A program made the translations under genes and the position numbers. A DNA stretch of 64,000 nt from Saccharicrinis sp963665705 (GTDB taxonomy: Bacteria > Bacteroidota > Bacteroidia > Bacteroidales > Marinilabiliaceae), in assembly GCA_963665705.1 (NCBI GenBank), contig OY762448.1, positions 558,001 through 622,000 of the forward strand. The letters are read 5' to 3'. Under the pieces are notes generated by a model. The model made no database searches and had not been told where the DNA came from. It saw only the letters and a list, made by a program, of their open reading frames with translations. Below, piece by piece: positions 35,523 through 45,100 of the stretch (position 1 is the stretch's first letter; every line of letters begins with the position of its first letter).

Positions 35523-35554
35523 TTTGCGGCAATGAATAAACTTTAGTTTCTTTG
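35523..35554 (+). promoter_or_regulatory. promoter of the rpsU operon
   Basis: TTTG at 35,523-35,526 and TTTCTTTG at 35,547-35,554, spaced by 20 bp, match the -33/-7 Bacteroidota pattern with one mismatch in the TA. The long leader of about 100 bp to rpsU has the RBS-like AAAGGAGAAG. Confidence 0.55.
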
Positions 35555-35661
35555 TACCCGCAAATAATCGAGGGGTTAAGATGGTTCGTATTGAAATCAA
35601 TTGATTGTTTGGAAGTTAGTAGTAAAAATATAGCGAAAATATAAAATCAAAGGAGAAGATT

Positions 35662-35853
35662 ATGATTGTTATTCCGATTAAAGAAGGTGAAAACATTGAA
35701 AGAGCATTAAAAAAATTCAAAAGAAAATTTGAAAAAACTGGTGCAATGAGAGAATTACGTTCTCGTCAAGCCTTTACTAAACCTTCTGTTGAAAGAAGAG
35801 AGGAAGTTAAAAAAGCAATTTATATTCAAAAATTGCAACAAAACGAGGAATAG
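35662..35853 (+). CDS. rpsU: 30S ribosomal protein S21
   Basis: This 63-residue, very basic protein matches S21 (MIVIPIKEGENIERALKKFK and RELRSRQAFTKPSVERR). It binds the 30S subunit near the anti-Shine-Dalgarno region and takes part in initiation. It starts the rpsU-xerC-hpf group. The strong RBS-like sequence AAAGGAG precedes it. Confidence 0.95.
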   Translation: MIVIPIKEGENIERALKKFKRKFEKTGAMRELRSRQAFTKPSVERREEVKKAIYIQKLQQNEE

Positions 35854-35924
35854 GAAAATAATTGAGACCAAATACTGGAAATTTTAGTATATTCGTTTAT
35901 ACAGAAACAGTAGATAGGTCTTGG

Positions 35925-36809
35925 ATGATTTCGATTAATTCGTTTTTAAAATATTTAGAGTTCGAGAAGCGCAGTTCAAAGTATACGCTAGTTTCATATC
36001 GCTGCGATCTCGAACAGTTTATATCTTTTTCTATGGAAAGAGATATAGATTCGGTTGCATTAATCACCAGGAAGCACATTCGTAATTGGATTGTTAGTAT
36101 GGTAAATTATGGTTTGGCACCCAAAAGTGTAAATCGAAAAGTTACTTCGTTAAAGTCGTACTTTAAATTCTTAATGAGAGAAGGTGAGGTCGATGTAAAT
36201 CCAGTAGATGGAGTTCCTACTCCAAAGTTGCCAAAGAAATTACCTGTATTTGTTAGAGATTCTGAAATGGAACTTTTATTAGATGAAATTCCTTTTTCTG
36301 AAGATTATGTAGGAAGACGTGATAAGATGATTCTGGAGCTTTTTTATGGTTCTGGAATGAGATTGTCAGAGTTGGTGGCCCTACAGGATCGTGATTTTGA
36401 TTTAAAGCAAGGTCTTGTTAAGGTTACAGGTAAGTTTAATAAAGTGCGACTTATTCCTATGTATCCTTCATTAGTGTTGCTGGTGAAAAATTATATTGAT
36501 TTTAGAAATATTATTTTTGGGAAAGAAAATATTTTTGCATTTTTCCTTACGGAAAAAGGACAAGGTGTATATCATAAATTAATATATAGGGTAGTCAATA
36601 AATATTTAACATTAGTTACTACATTGCATAAAAAAAGTCCGCATGTTTTACGTCATTCTTTTGCTACTTCATTGTTGAATGCAGGAGCTGATTTAAATGC
36701 AATAAAAGAGTTGTTGGGACATAGTAATTTAAATGCTACCCAGGTATATACTCATAATAGTTTTGAAAAAATAACCGATATATATAATCAGGCCCATCCG
36801 CGGTCTTAA
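35925..36809 (+). CDS. xerC: tyrosine recombinase XerC-like
   Basis: This protein is 294 residues long from ATG 35,925, the usual XerC/XerD size. It has an N-terminal SAM-like domain (FLKYLEFEKRSSKYTLVSYR) and the catalytic pattern: Arg in LFYGSGMRLSELVAL, HVLRHSFATSLLNAGADLN with His and Arg, His in LGHSNLNATQVYTH and the Tyr of the same segment. It resolves chromosome dimers at dif with a partner recombinase. A TTG at 35,862 would add 21 residues without family match, so I prefer the ATG. The place between rpsU and hpf is common in Bacteroidota. Confidence 0.9.
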   Translation: MISINSFLKYLEFEKRSSKYTLVSYRCDLEQFISFSMERDIDSVALITRKHIRNWIVSMVNYGLAPKSVNRKVTSLKSYFKFLMREGEVDVNPVDGVPTPKLPKKLPVFVRDSEMELLLDEIPFSEDYVGRRDKMILELFYGSGMRLSELVALQDRDFDLKQGLVKVTGKFNKVRLIPMYPSLVLLVKNYIDFRNIIFGKENIFAFFLTEKGQGVYHKLIYRVVNKYLTLVTTLHKKSPHVLRHSFATSLLNAGADLNAIKELLGHSNLNATQVYTHNSFEKITDIYNQAHPRS

Positions 36810-36826
36810 ATAATGGAGGATTTAAT

Positions 36827-37126
36827 ATGAATATTACAATTCAATCAGTGAAGTTTGATGCAGCTGATCATCTACAAAGCTTTATCGAGCAAAAAGTAAA
36901 TAAATTAGATGTGTTCTTTGATGGAATTATTGATGCAGAAGTTATACTTAAGTTGGATAAGTCAGAATCATTGGAGAATAAGGTGGCAGAAATTAGTTTG
37001 AAGGTGCCAGGTGCTGAGGTGTTTGCGAAAAAACAATCAAAAACATTTGAGGAGTCTATAGATCTTTCTTGTGAAGCGCTGCGTAAGCAGTTGATTAAGA
37101 AGAAGGAAAAGGTAAAAGCAAAATAA
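36827..37126 (+). CDS. hpf: ribosome hibernation-promoting factor (HPF/RaiA, short form)
   Basis: This 99-residue protein has the beta-alpha-beta fold of HPF/YfiA (MNITIQSVKFDAADHLQSFI, IDAEVILKLDKSESL) and a basic C terminus. The short form lacks the extra C-terminal dimerisation domain of long HPF. It binds the 30S A/P sites in stationary phase. A good ribosome site, GGAGG, lies 8 bp before ATG, and the gene is 17 bp after xerC. Confidence 0.92.
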   Translation: MNITIQSVKFDAADHLQSFIEQKVNKLDVFFDGIIDAEVILKLDKSESLENKVAEISLKVPGAEVFAKKQSKTFEESIDLSCEALRKQLIKKKEKVKAK

Positions 37127-37146
37127 TTTAAAAAAACTGATATATT

Positions 37147-37177
37147 TTTGTTGTATTAAAAAATAATTATACATTTG
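37147..37177 (+). promoter_or_regulatory. promoter of the tRNA-tuf operon
   Basis: TTTG (37,147-37,150) and TACATTTG (37,170-37,177) are spaced by 19 bp and match the -33/-7 consensus. The tRNA-Tyr gene begins about 120 bp downstream. Confidence 0.7.
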
Positions 37178-37298
37178 CACACCGTTTTAGGAACGTGAGT
37201 TTAATACACTAAAATAAAAGCATAAGATAGGCTGGTTGTTGAAAAGTAATCAGCCTATCAAATGAAATAAAGTAGCCTTTTAAAGAAAAGGTGTTTTG

Positions 37299-37381
37299 GG
37301 GGAGATACCAAAGTGGCCAACTGGGGCGGACTGTAACTCCGCTGACTTTCGTCTTCGTAGGTTCGAATCCTGCTCTCCCCA
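37299..37381 (+). tRNA. tRNA-Tyr (GTA)
   Basis: A cloverleaf of 83 nt has a GGGGAGA/TCTCCCC acceptor stem, the anticodon GTA in gactGTAactc, a long variable arm as expected for tRNA-Tyr and GTTCGAAT in the T loop. CCA is not encoded. Confidence 0.96.
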
Positions 37382-37445
37382 CAAGAACCAGAACAAAATA
37401 TTGAAATAAACATCGGGATATCAGGGATTTTGAGGAATATTTCAT

Positions 37446-37453
37446 TACCTTTG
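37446..37453 (+). promoter_or_regulatory. -7 element TACCTTTG before tRNA-Gly
   Basis: TACCTTTG matches TAnnTTTG exactly and lies 16 bp before the tRNA-Gly 5' end. A -33 box at the right spacing is unclear (TTTG at 37,429 lies only 13 bp away), so this may be a second, weaker promoter. Confidence 0.45.
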
Positions 37454-37469
37454 TAGCCCCGAATCAAAA

Positions 37470-37542
37470 GCGGGAGTAGCTCAGCTGATAGAGCATTAGC
37501 CTTCCAAGCTAAGGGTCGCGGGTTTGAATCCCGTCTCCCGCT
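37470..37542 (+). tRNA. tRNA-Gly (TCC)
   Basis: The 73-nt cloverleaf has GCGGGAG/CTCCCGC as acceptor stem, anticodon TCC in ccTTCCAAgc, and the T loop GGTTTGAATC. CCA is not encoded. Confidence 0.96.
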
Positions 37543-37549
37543 CTTTATC

Positions 37550-37621
<72 letters not shown>

Positions 37622-37683
37622 CTATTCTGGTTCGGATTTTAAAAAATATAAGTTAATATCTAATTGTCTAATTATTTCGAGTT

Positions 37684-38871
37684 ATGGCTAAAGAACATTA
37701 TGACAGGTCAAAGCCTCACGTGAACATCGGTACAATTGGTCACGTTGACCACGGTAAAACTACCTTAACGGCTGCGATTACTAAAGTATTGGCAGATAAA
37801 GGTTTTTCAGAAGCAAAGGATTTTGATCAAATTGATAACGCTCCTGAGGAAAAAGAAAGGGGTATTACAATTAACAGTGCTCACGTAGAGTACGCAACTG
37901 CAAATCGTCACTATGCACACGTTGACTGTCCAGGTCACGCCGATTATGTTAAAAACATGGTTACTGGTGCTGCACAGATGGATGGAGCTATCATTGTAGT
38001 AGCTGCTACTGATGGTCCTATGCCTCAAACTCGTGAGCACATCCTATTGGCTCGTCAGGTAAACGTACCAAAATTGGTAGTTTTCATGAACAAAGTTGAT
38101 ATGGTTGACGATGAGGAGCTTTTAGAGCTTGTCGAAATGGAAATTCGTGAACTATTAGATTTTTATGAATTTGATGGTGACAATACTCCTGTAATCCAAG
38201 GATCTGCTTTAGGTGGATTAAATGGAGATGAAAAGTGGGTAGAGAAAATTATGGAGCTTATGGATGCTGTAGATTCATGGATTCCAATTCCTCCACGTGA
38301 TGTTGATAAGCCTTTCTTGATGCCTATCGAGGATGTATTCTCTATTACAGGTCGTGGTACTGTAGCTACTGGTCGTATTGAAACTGGTATTATTCATACT
38401 GGTGATGAAATGCAAATCATTGGTTTAGGTGCTGAAGGTAAAAAGACTGTATGTACTGGAGTTGAGATGTTCCGTAAGATTCTTGACGAAGGACAAGCTG
38501 GTGATAACGTAGGTCTATTACTTCGTGGTATTGATAAAAACGAAGTGAAAAGAGGTATGGTTATTGGAGCTCCTGGTCTAATTACACCACATACTAAATT
38601 TAAAGCTGAGGTATACGTATTGAAGAAAGAAGAAGGTGGTCGTCACACTCCTTTCCACAACAAATATCGTCCTCAATTTTACCTACGTACACTTGATGTA
38701 ACAGGTGAAATTACTTTACAAGATGGAACAGAAATGGTAATGCCTGGTGATAACGTAACTATTACTGTTGAGCTTATCTACCCTGTTGCTATCGATCAAG
38801 GTCTTCGTTTCGCTATCCGTGAGGGTGGTAGAACAGTAGGTGCTGGTCAGGTAACTGAAATTATTGAGTAA
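37684..38871 (+). CDS. tuf: elongation factor Tu
   Basis: This 395-residue GTPase has GHVDHGKTTL (P loop), DCPGHADYV (G3), NKVDMVDD (G4) and GSALGG (G5). It brings aminoacyl-tRNA to the ribosome. The gene is preceded by three tRNA genes and followed by a terminator and tRNA-Trp, the Bacteroidota arrangement. Codon use is highly biased. Confidence 0.98.
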   Translation: MAKEHYDRSKPHVNIGTIGHVDHGKTTLTAAITKVLADKGFSEAKDFDQIDNAPEEKERGITINSAHVEYATANRHYAHVDCPGHADYVKNMVTGAAQMDGAIIVVAATDGPMPQTREHILLARQVNVPKLVVFMNKVDMVDDEELLELVEMEIRELLDFYEFDGDNTPVIQGSALGGLNGDEKWVEKIMELMDAVDSWIPIPPRDVDKPFLMPIEDVFSITGRGTVATGRIETGIIHTGDEMQIIGLGAEGKKTVCTGVEMFRKILDEGQAGDNVGLLLRGIDKNEVKRGMVIGAPGLITPHTKFKAEVYVLKKEEGGRHTPFHNKYRPQFYLRTLDVTGEITLQDGTEMVMPGDNVTITVELIYPVAIDQGLRFAIREGGRTVGAGQVTEIIE

Positions 38872-38885
38872 TCAATATATGAATT

Positions 38886-38912
38886 AAAGGAAGGGTTTTT
38901 CCCTTCCTTTTT
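38886..38912 (+). terminator. terminator after tuf
   Basis: AAAGGAAGGG and CCCTTCCTTT form a perfect 10-bp stem with a 5-T loop, followed by TT and then the tRNA-Trp gene, only 15 bp after the tuf stop codon. It may partly end tuf transcription and set the level of the downstream operon. Confidence 0.8.
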
Positions 38913-38916
38913 ATAC

Positions 38917-38989
38917 ACGGGTGTAGCTCAGTTGGTAGAGCACTGGTCTCCAAAACCAGGCGTCGGGAGTTCGAGCCTCTCCTCCCGTG
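38917..38989 (+). tRNA. tRNA-Trp (CCA)
   Basis: The 73-nt cloverleaf has acceptor ACGGGTG/CTCCCGT with one T-T mismatch, anticodon CCA in gtctCCAaaacc, D stem GCTC/GAGC and T-loop TTCGAGC. It lies 45 bp after tuf and 108 bp before secE. Confidence 0.93.
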
Positions 38990-39097
38990 CTTAGCCGGAT
39001 AAAAAATCCTTTGTCGATTGTTATCCGGCAAGTTCGTGAATAGGAATTAATTTTTTTAGATTAATTTCTGATGTTATAACCATTAAAGAGAAATCTT

Positions 39098-39292
39098 GTG
39101 AGTAAAATAGTAAATTATTTTAAAGACGTTCAAAACGAATTAGTGAACAAAACTTCATGGCCAACATGGTCAGAGTTGCAAAGTAGTGCTTTAGTTGTAA
39201 TGGCTGCGTCTGCTATTATTGCTGCTATTGTTTTTGGCATGGATTACTCGTTTGAAAAAGTTCTTGACATGGTTTATAATCAACTTTACTAA
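39098..39292 (+). CDS. secE: preprotein translocase subunit SecE
   Basis: This 64-residue protein, starting with GTG, has the SecE signature YFKDVQNELVNKTSWPTWSEL and one C-terminal membrane helix (ALVVMAASAIIAAIVFGM). It clamps SecY in the inner membrane. It starts the secE-nusG-rplKAJL-rpoBC run and lies 11 bp before nusG. Confidence 0.93.
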   Translation: MSKIVNYFKDVQNELVNKTSWPTWSELQSSALVVMAASAIIAAIVFGMDYSFEKVLDMVYNQLY

Positions 39293-39303
39293 TAAATTAT
39301 AAG

Positions 39304-39855
39304 ATGGGTAATGTTGAAAAGAAATGGTATGTATTAAGAGCCATTGGAGGAAAAGAGAAAAAAGTTAAGGAAAGTGTTGAGAATGAGATTGAGCGACTTA
39401 ACTTACATGATTATATTTCTCAGGTTTTAATACCAACAGAAAAAGTTTACCAAATACGTAATGGTAAGAAGATAAGTAAGGAAAGAAATTATTTTCCTGG
39501 TTATGTGATGATCGAAGCGGCTTTGGTTGGAGAGATTCCACATATTTTAAAAAGTATTACTAATGTAATTGGCTTTTTAGGAGATAGAGATAATAGTGCT
39601 GTTCCATTAAGAATGTCGGAAGTAAACAGGATTTTAGGTAAAGTAGATGAATTGTCTGATACCGAAAATACTGAACTAGATGTGCCTTATTTTGTTGGAG
39701 AAACAGTTAAGGTTACAGACGGACCTTTTAATGGATTTAATGGTATCATTGAGGATGTAAATGAAGAAAAAAGAAAATTGAAAGTAATGGTTAAAATTTT
39801 CGGAAGAAAAACACCATTAGAATTAAGTTTTCTTCAAGTAGAGAAAGAATCATAA
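39304..39855 (+). CDS. nusG: transcription termination/antitermination factor NusG
   Basis: This 183-residue protein has an NGN domain (KWYVLRAIGGKEKKVKESVE, YFPGYVMIEAAL) and a KOW domain (GETVKVTDGPFNGFNGII). It binds RNA polymerase and links it to ribosomes or Rho. It is the housekeeping copy next to secE, not a capsule-specific UpxY-type paralogue. Confidence 0.95.
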   Translation: MGNVEKKWYVLRAIGGKEKKVKESVENEIERLNLHDYISQVLIPTEKVYQIRNGKKISKERNYFPGYVMIEAALVGEIPHILKSITNVIGFLGDRDNSAVPLRMSEVNRILGKVDELSDTENTELDVPYFVGETVKVTDGPFNGFNGIIEDVNEEKRKLKVMVKIFGRKTPLELSFLQVEKES

Positions 39856-39883
39856 ATTTTTCATCTTGTATGTTTAAGCTTCC

Positions 39884-39905
39884 ATAAAAGAATTTATTCT
39901 TTTAT
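39884..39905. other. perfect 22-bp AT-rich palindrome between nusG and rplK
   Basis: ATAAAAGAAT and ATTCTTTTAT pair perfectly around a TT loop, 28 bp after the nusG stop. No T run follows, so it may be a weak pause or RNA-processing site rather than a terminator. Confidence 0.5.
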
Positions 39906-39967
39906 CACTACAAGAAAGTGAATGATTTGTGTCTTTATATATATAAATAACTAATTAGAATTGCTAC

Positions 39968-40411
39968 ATGGCTAAAGAAGTAGAAACTTTTATCAAATTG
40001 CAGATAAAAGGTGGAGCAGCAAACCCTTCACCACCAGTTGGACCTGCTTTAGGTGCAAAAGGTGTAAATATTATGGAGTTTTGTAAGCAATTCAATTCCA
40101 GAACTCAGGAAAAAGCAGGTAAAGTTTTGCCAGTTGTAATTTCGGTGTATACGGATAAGTCTTTTGACTTTGTCATTAAAACACCACCTGCAGCTGTTCA
40201 ACTTTTAGATGCTGCGAAGCTTAAAAGTGGTTCTGCTGAACCGAACCGTAAAAAGGTAGGATCAGTAACTTGGGACCAAGTTAAAGCAATTGCTGAAGAT
40301 AAGATGGCGGATTTGAATTGTTTTACAGTTAGCTCTGGTATGAAGATGGTAGCTGGAACTGCCAGAAGTATGGGTATCACTGTAGATGGTGAATTCCCTG
40401 GTGATAATTAA
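39968..40411 (+). CDS. rplK: 50S ribosomal protein L11
   Basis: This 147-residue protein shows the L11 signature IKLQIKGGAANPSPPVGPAL and the C-terminal rRNA-binding MVAGTARSMGITVDGEFP. It forms part of the GTPase-associated centre. Confidence 0.97.
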   Translation: MAKEVETFIKLQIKGGAANPSPPVGPALGAKGVNIMEFCKQFNSRTQEKAGKVLPVVISVYTDKSFDFVIKTPPAAVQLLDAAKLKSGSAEPNRKKVGSVTWDQVKAIAEDKMADLNCFTVSSGMKMVAGTARSMGITVDGEFPGDN

Positions 40412-40430
40412 TTAATACCATTTTGGAGTT

Positions 40431-41126
40431 ATGACAAAACTAACAAAAAATAAGAAGTTAGCGTTAGATAAAATCGAAGCCGGAAAGCAATATTCGCTTG
40501 AGGAAGCAGCCAAATTGGTAAAAGAAATTACCACTACAAAATTTGATGCTTCGGTAGATGTTGATGTACGGTTAGGTGTTGATCCAAGAAAAGCAAACCA
40601 AATGGTAAGAGGAATTTGTACTCTACCTCATGGTACAGGTAAAGAAGTTCGTGTACTTGTTTTATGTACTCCTGATAAGGAGGAAGAAGCAAAAGCTGCA
40701 GGAGCTGATTTCGTTGGATTGGATGAATACGTGGAAAAAATCAAAGGTGGCTGGACTGATATCGATGTAATTATTACTATGCCTAGTGTTATGGCTAAAG
40801 TTGGACAGTTAGGACGTGTTTTAGGTCCTCGCGGTTTAATGCCTAACCCTAAGAGTGGTACAGTTACAATGGAAATTGGTAAAGCTGTTAACGAAGTTAA
40901 AGCGGGTAAAATCGATTTTAAAGTAGATAAATTCGGAATTATTCATACCTCTATAGGTAAGATTTCCTTTGATGAGAACAAAATTGTTGAGAATGCTAAA
41001 GAGTTTTTAAATGTTATTTTGAAACTTAAGCCTTCTTCAGCAAAAGGTACTTACATTAAAAGCATTAGTCTTTCAAGTACCATGAGTCCCGGTATTCGTG
41101 TCGAAACCAAAGCGGCTGAAGCCTAA
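40431..41126 (+). CDS. rplA: 50S ribosomal protein L1
   Basis: This 231-residue protein has the L1 signature VGQLGRVLGPRGLMPNPKSG. It binds 23S rRNA at the L1 stalk; in other bacteria it represses its own operon by binding the leader. It follows rplK by 19 bp. Confidence 0.97.
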   Translation: MTKLTKNKKLALDKIEAGKQYSLEEAAKLVKEITTTKFDASVDVDVRLGVDPRKANQMVRGICTLPHGTGKEVRVLVLCTPDKEEEAKAAGADFVGLDEYVEKIKGGWTDIDVIITMPSVMAKVGQLGRVLGPRGLMPNPKSGTVTMEIGKAVNEVKAGKIDFKVDKFGIIHTSIGKISFDENKIVENAKEFLNVILKLKPSSAKGTYIKSISLSSTMSPGIRVETKAAEA

Positions 41127-41152
41127 TGTTTAACTAACAGAAAAAAGGAATC

Positions 41153-41671
41153 ATGAATAAGGAAGATAAAAGTGTACTTGTAAAGGAACTTACTCAAAAT
41201 ATCGCTGATTATAGCCATTTTTATGTGGTTGATGCCGGCGATATGGATTCGGGTAAAACTAGTGATCTTCGTAGAGAATGTTTCAAGAATGAAATCAAAA
41301 TGATGGTAGTTAAAAATACCCTTTTTGTTAAAGCTCTTGAAGAAACCGAAGGAGATTTTGCTGAATTATATGATACTTTAGTTGGTTCAACAGCTATTTT
41401 CTTCTCAAATGTAGGTAACTCACCAGCAAAACTTATTAAAGAGTTTGCTAAGGCTAATAAAAAGCCTCTATTAAAAGGTGCCTATGTTGAAGAGAGTATA
41501 TATGTTGGACAAGAGAATTTAGACGCTCTTGTTAGCATTAAGTCTAAAGACGAACTACTTGGAGATATCATCGCTCTATTACAGTCACCAGCGAAGAACG
41601 TTATTTCTGCACTTCAATCAGGTGGCTCAACAATACATGGTGTATTGCAAACATTAGCAGAAAGACAATAA
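41153..41671 (+). CDS. rplJ: 50S ribosomal protein L10
   Basis: This 172-residue protein has the L10 N-terminal domain (YVVDAGDMDSGKTSDLRREC) and a C-terminal helix that binds L7/L12 dimers (LQSPAKNVISALQSGG). It lies 26 bp after rplA and should be cotranscribed. Confidence 0.95.
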   Translation: MNKEDKSVLVKELTQNIADYSHFYVVDAGDMDSGKTSDLRRECFKNEIKMMVVKNTLFVKALEETEGDFAELYDTLVGSTAIFFSNVGNSPAKLIKEFAKANKKPLLKGAYVEESIYVGQENLDALVSIKSKDELLGDIIALLQSPAKNVISALQSGGSTIHGVLQTLAERQ

Positions 41672-41706
41672 AAAAAGTAAAAAATTAATATTTAATAAAT
41701 AGAAAA

Positions 41707-42084
41707 ATGGCAGATTTAAAGAAGCTTGCTGAAGAATTAGTTAACTTAACTGTAAAAGACGTTAACGAACTTGCTGAGATCCTTAAAGAAGAATATGGTA
41801 TTGAGCCTGCTGCTGCAGCTGTTGCTGTTGCTGGACCTGCAGCTGGTGGTGATGCTGGTGCTGCTGAAGAGCAAACAGAATTTGACGTAATTCTTAAATC
41901 AGCTGGTTCTTCTAAACTAGCTATTGTTAAGCTTGTTAAAGAAATGACTGGCGTTGGACTTAAAGAAGCTAAAGAATTAGTTGACAAAGCTCCTGCACCA
42001 TTGAAAGAAAAAGTTTCTAAAGAAGAAGCTGAAGCATTAAAAACTCAATTAACTGAGGCTGGAGCAGAAGTTGAACTTAAGTAA
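41707..42084 (+). CDS. rplL: 50S ribosomal protein L7/L12
   Basis: This 125-residue acidic protein has the N-terminal dimer helix, an Ala/Gly-rich hinge (AAAAVAVAGPAAGGDAGAA) and the C-terminal domain VKEMTGVGLKEAKELVDKAP. It recruits translational GTPases. Confidence 0.97.
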   Translation: MADLKKLAEELVNLTVKDVNELAEILKEEYGIEPAAAAVAVAGPAAGGDAGAAEEQTEFDVILKSAGSSKLAIVKLVKEMTGVGLKEAKELVDKAPAPLKEKVSKEEAEALKTQLTEAGAEVELK

Positions 42085-42108
42085 TTATTACTACCTTATA
42101 TAGGGAAC

Positions 42109-42148
42109 GGTTTAGGGACTTATCTATGATAAGTTCCTAGACCTTTTT
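42109..42148 (+). terminator. attenuator hairpin between rplL and rpoB
   Basis: GGTTTAGGGACTTAT pairs with ATAAGTTCCTAGACC with two mismatches or G-T pairs and is followed by TTTTTAT. It lies 25 bp after rplL and about 40 bp before rpoB. Such a partial terminator lowers polymerase synthesis relative to L7/L12. Confidence 0.8.
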
Positions 42149-42188
42149 ATGCATTTATGTTATTAAGTTCAATTAATATTGCTGATAG

Positions 42189-45100
42189 ATGACTCCAAAT
42201 ACCACAAGCGAAAGGATTAGCTTTGCTTCTATTAAAAATCAGTTAGATTATCCTGATTTTTTAGAAATCCAATTAAAATCATTCCGTGAGTTTTTCCAAC
42301 AAGGAACTACTCTTGAGGAGAGACGCGATGAGGGATTATATCAGGTTTTTCAAGAAAACTTCCCTATCACGGATACAAGAAACAACTTTGTACTTGAGTT
42401 TCTTGACTTCGGTATTGACCCTCCTCGATACACACTTCAAGAATGTATCGAACGTGGACTTACCTTTAGTGTTCCATTAAAGGCTAAGTTAAAATTGTAT
42501 TGTACCGATCCTGAACACGAAGATTTTGATACAGTTGTTCAAGATGTTTATCTTGGAACTGTTCCATATATGACCGATAAAGGTAGTTTTATCATCAATG
42601 GTGCAGAAAGGGTAGTTGTATCTCAGCTACACCGTTCACCTGGTGTTTTCTTCGGTCAAAGTACCCATGCTAATGGTACTAAACTTTATTCTGCTCGTAT
42701 TATTCCTTTTAAAGGATCATGGATAGAGTTTGCTACTGACATTAATAGCGTGATGTATGCCTATATTGATAGGAAGAAAAAATTACCTGTAACAACACTT
42801 TTACGTGCTATTGGGTACGAAAGTGATAAAGAAATTTTAGAAATTTTTGATTTAGCAGATGAAATTAAAGTTTCTAAATCAGGATTAAAGAAAGTTGTTG
42901 GTAGAAAATTAGCTGCCCGTGTTCTTAAAACATGGATTGAGGACTTTGTGGATGAGGATACAGGTGAAGTTGTTTCAATCGAACGTAATGAAGTAATCAT
43001 TGATCGTGAAACAATAATAGAACCTGAGCACATTGAAGAAATTGTTGATTCAGGTGCTAAAACAATTTTGTTACATAAAGAGAATCAGAATCTTTCTGAT
43101 TTCGCAATTATATATAATACGCTTCAGAAGGATCCTTGTAATTCCGAAAAGGAAGCTGTATTACACATTTATCGTCAATTACGTAATGCTGAGCCACCTG
43201 ATGAGGCTACAGCACGTGATGTTATTGATAAGTTATTCTTTTCTGATAAGCGTTATGATTTAGGAGAAGTTGGACGTTATCGATTGAATAAAAAATTAGG
43301 TTTAGAAACAGAAATGGATACTAAGGTATTGACTAAATCTGATATTATTCAAATCATCAAATATTTAATTGAATTAATTAATTCAAAAACTGAGGTTGAT
43401 GATATTGACCACTTAAGTAACAGACGTGTTCGTACTGTAGGTGAGCAATTAGGTAATCAGTTTGGTGTTGGTTTAGCACGTATGGCTCGTACTATACGTG
43501 AAAGAATGAATGTAAGAGATAATGAAGTGTTTACTCCTATTGAGTTAATCAATAGTAAAACATTATCATCTGTTATAAATAGTTTCTTTGGAACAAATGC
43601 ATTATCTCAGTTTATGGATCAAACAAATCCATTAGCAGAGATCACTCATAAGCGTAGAATGTCTGCATTAGGACCTGGAGGTCTTTCTCGAGAAAGAGCA
43701 GGTTTTGAGGTTCGAGATGTTCACTATACTCACTATGGTCGTTTATGTCCGATTGAAACTCCTGAAGGTCCAAACATTGGTTTGATTTCTTCACTTTGTG
43801 TTTTTGCTAAGATTAATGATCTTGGATTTATTGAAACACCATACCGTAAGGTAACAAATGGTCAGGTAGATCTTTCTGAAAAAGGTGTTGAATATTTAAG
43901 TGCAGAGGAAGAGGAAGAGTTAATTATTGCCCAAGCGAATGCACCTCTTGATGAACAAGGTAATTTTGTAAATTCAAGAGTTAAGGCGAGGTTAGAGGCT
44001 GATTATCCTGTTGCAGGTCCTGAAGATATTCACTTAATGGACGTTGCTCCAAACCAAATTGCATCAGTAGCTGCATCATTAATTCCTTTCTTAGAGCATG
44101 ATGATGCCAACCGTGCATTGATGGGATCTAACATGATGCGTCAGGCTGTACCATTATTAAGGCCTGAAGCTCCAATTGTAGGTACCGGATTGGAAGGAAA
44201 ATTAATTCGCGACTCAAGAACAAACATTGTTGCAGAAAAAGATGGTGTTATTGAGTATGTTGATGCAGAAGAGATTGTTATAAAATATGATCTTTCTGAG
44301 AATGAAAAATTTGTTAGTTTCGATAATGAAACTAAAAGATATAAGATTACAAAGTATCAAAAGACTAACCAGAGTACTTGTATTGACTTGAAACCATTAG
44401 TTGTTACTGGTCAGAGAGTTACTGCTGGACAAATTCTTACACAAGGGTATTCTACTGAAAAAGGAGAATTAGCGCTTGGTCGTAACCTAAAAGTGGCATT
44501 TATGCCATGGAAAGGTTACAACTTTGAGGATGCGATTGTAATTTCAGAAAGAGTTGTAAGAGAAGATATTTTTACTTCTGTACATATTGATGAATATTCG
44601 TTAGAGGTTCGTGATACAAAACGAGGTCTTGAAGAGCTGACATCAGATATTCCTAATGTGAGTGAAGAAGCTACTAAGGATCTTGATGAAAACGGTTTAA
44701 TTCGTGTAGGAGCTCATGTGAATCCAGGAGATATCTTAATTGGTAAGATTACTCCAAAAGGAGAAAGTGATCCTACTCCGGAAGAAAAATTGTTAAGAGC
44801 TATCTTTGGTGAAAAAGCTGGTGATGTTAAAGATGCATCATTAAAAGCCTCTCCTTCATTAAAAGGAGTTGTGATCGATAAGAAATTATTCTCTCGCATT
44901 ATTAAAGATAGAAAAGCCAGATCATCAGATAAACCATTGATTGCAAAAATTGATGAGGAATTTGACAGATCAGTGGCTGATTTGAGAAACCGTTTGGTAG
45001 ATAAGTTGTTTTCTTTAGTTAACGGAAAAACTTCTCAGGGAGTAAAAGATTATTTTGATGTAGATATCGTATCAAAAGGAACGAAGTTTACACAGAAAAT

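Noticed and set aside
35862..35924. N-terminal extension of XerC from TTG
   Set aside because: The extra 21 residues have no family match, and the ATG at 35,925 gives the normal XerC length.
37209..37467. Two minus-strand frames across tRNA-Tyr
   Set aside because: They are translations of the antisense strand of a tRNA gene (for example VGRAGFEPTK), a common annotation error.
39304..39855. NusG as the capsule-specific antiterminator for the leader repeats
   Set aside because: It is the housekeeping copy within secE-nusG-rplK; no UpxY-type paralogue occurs near the glycan genes in this window.
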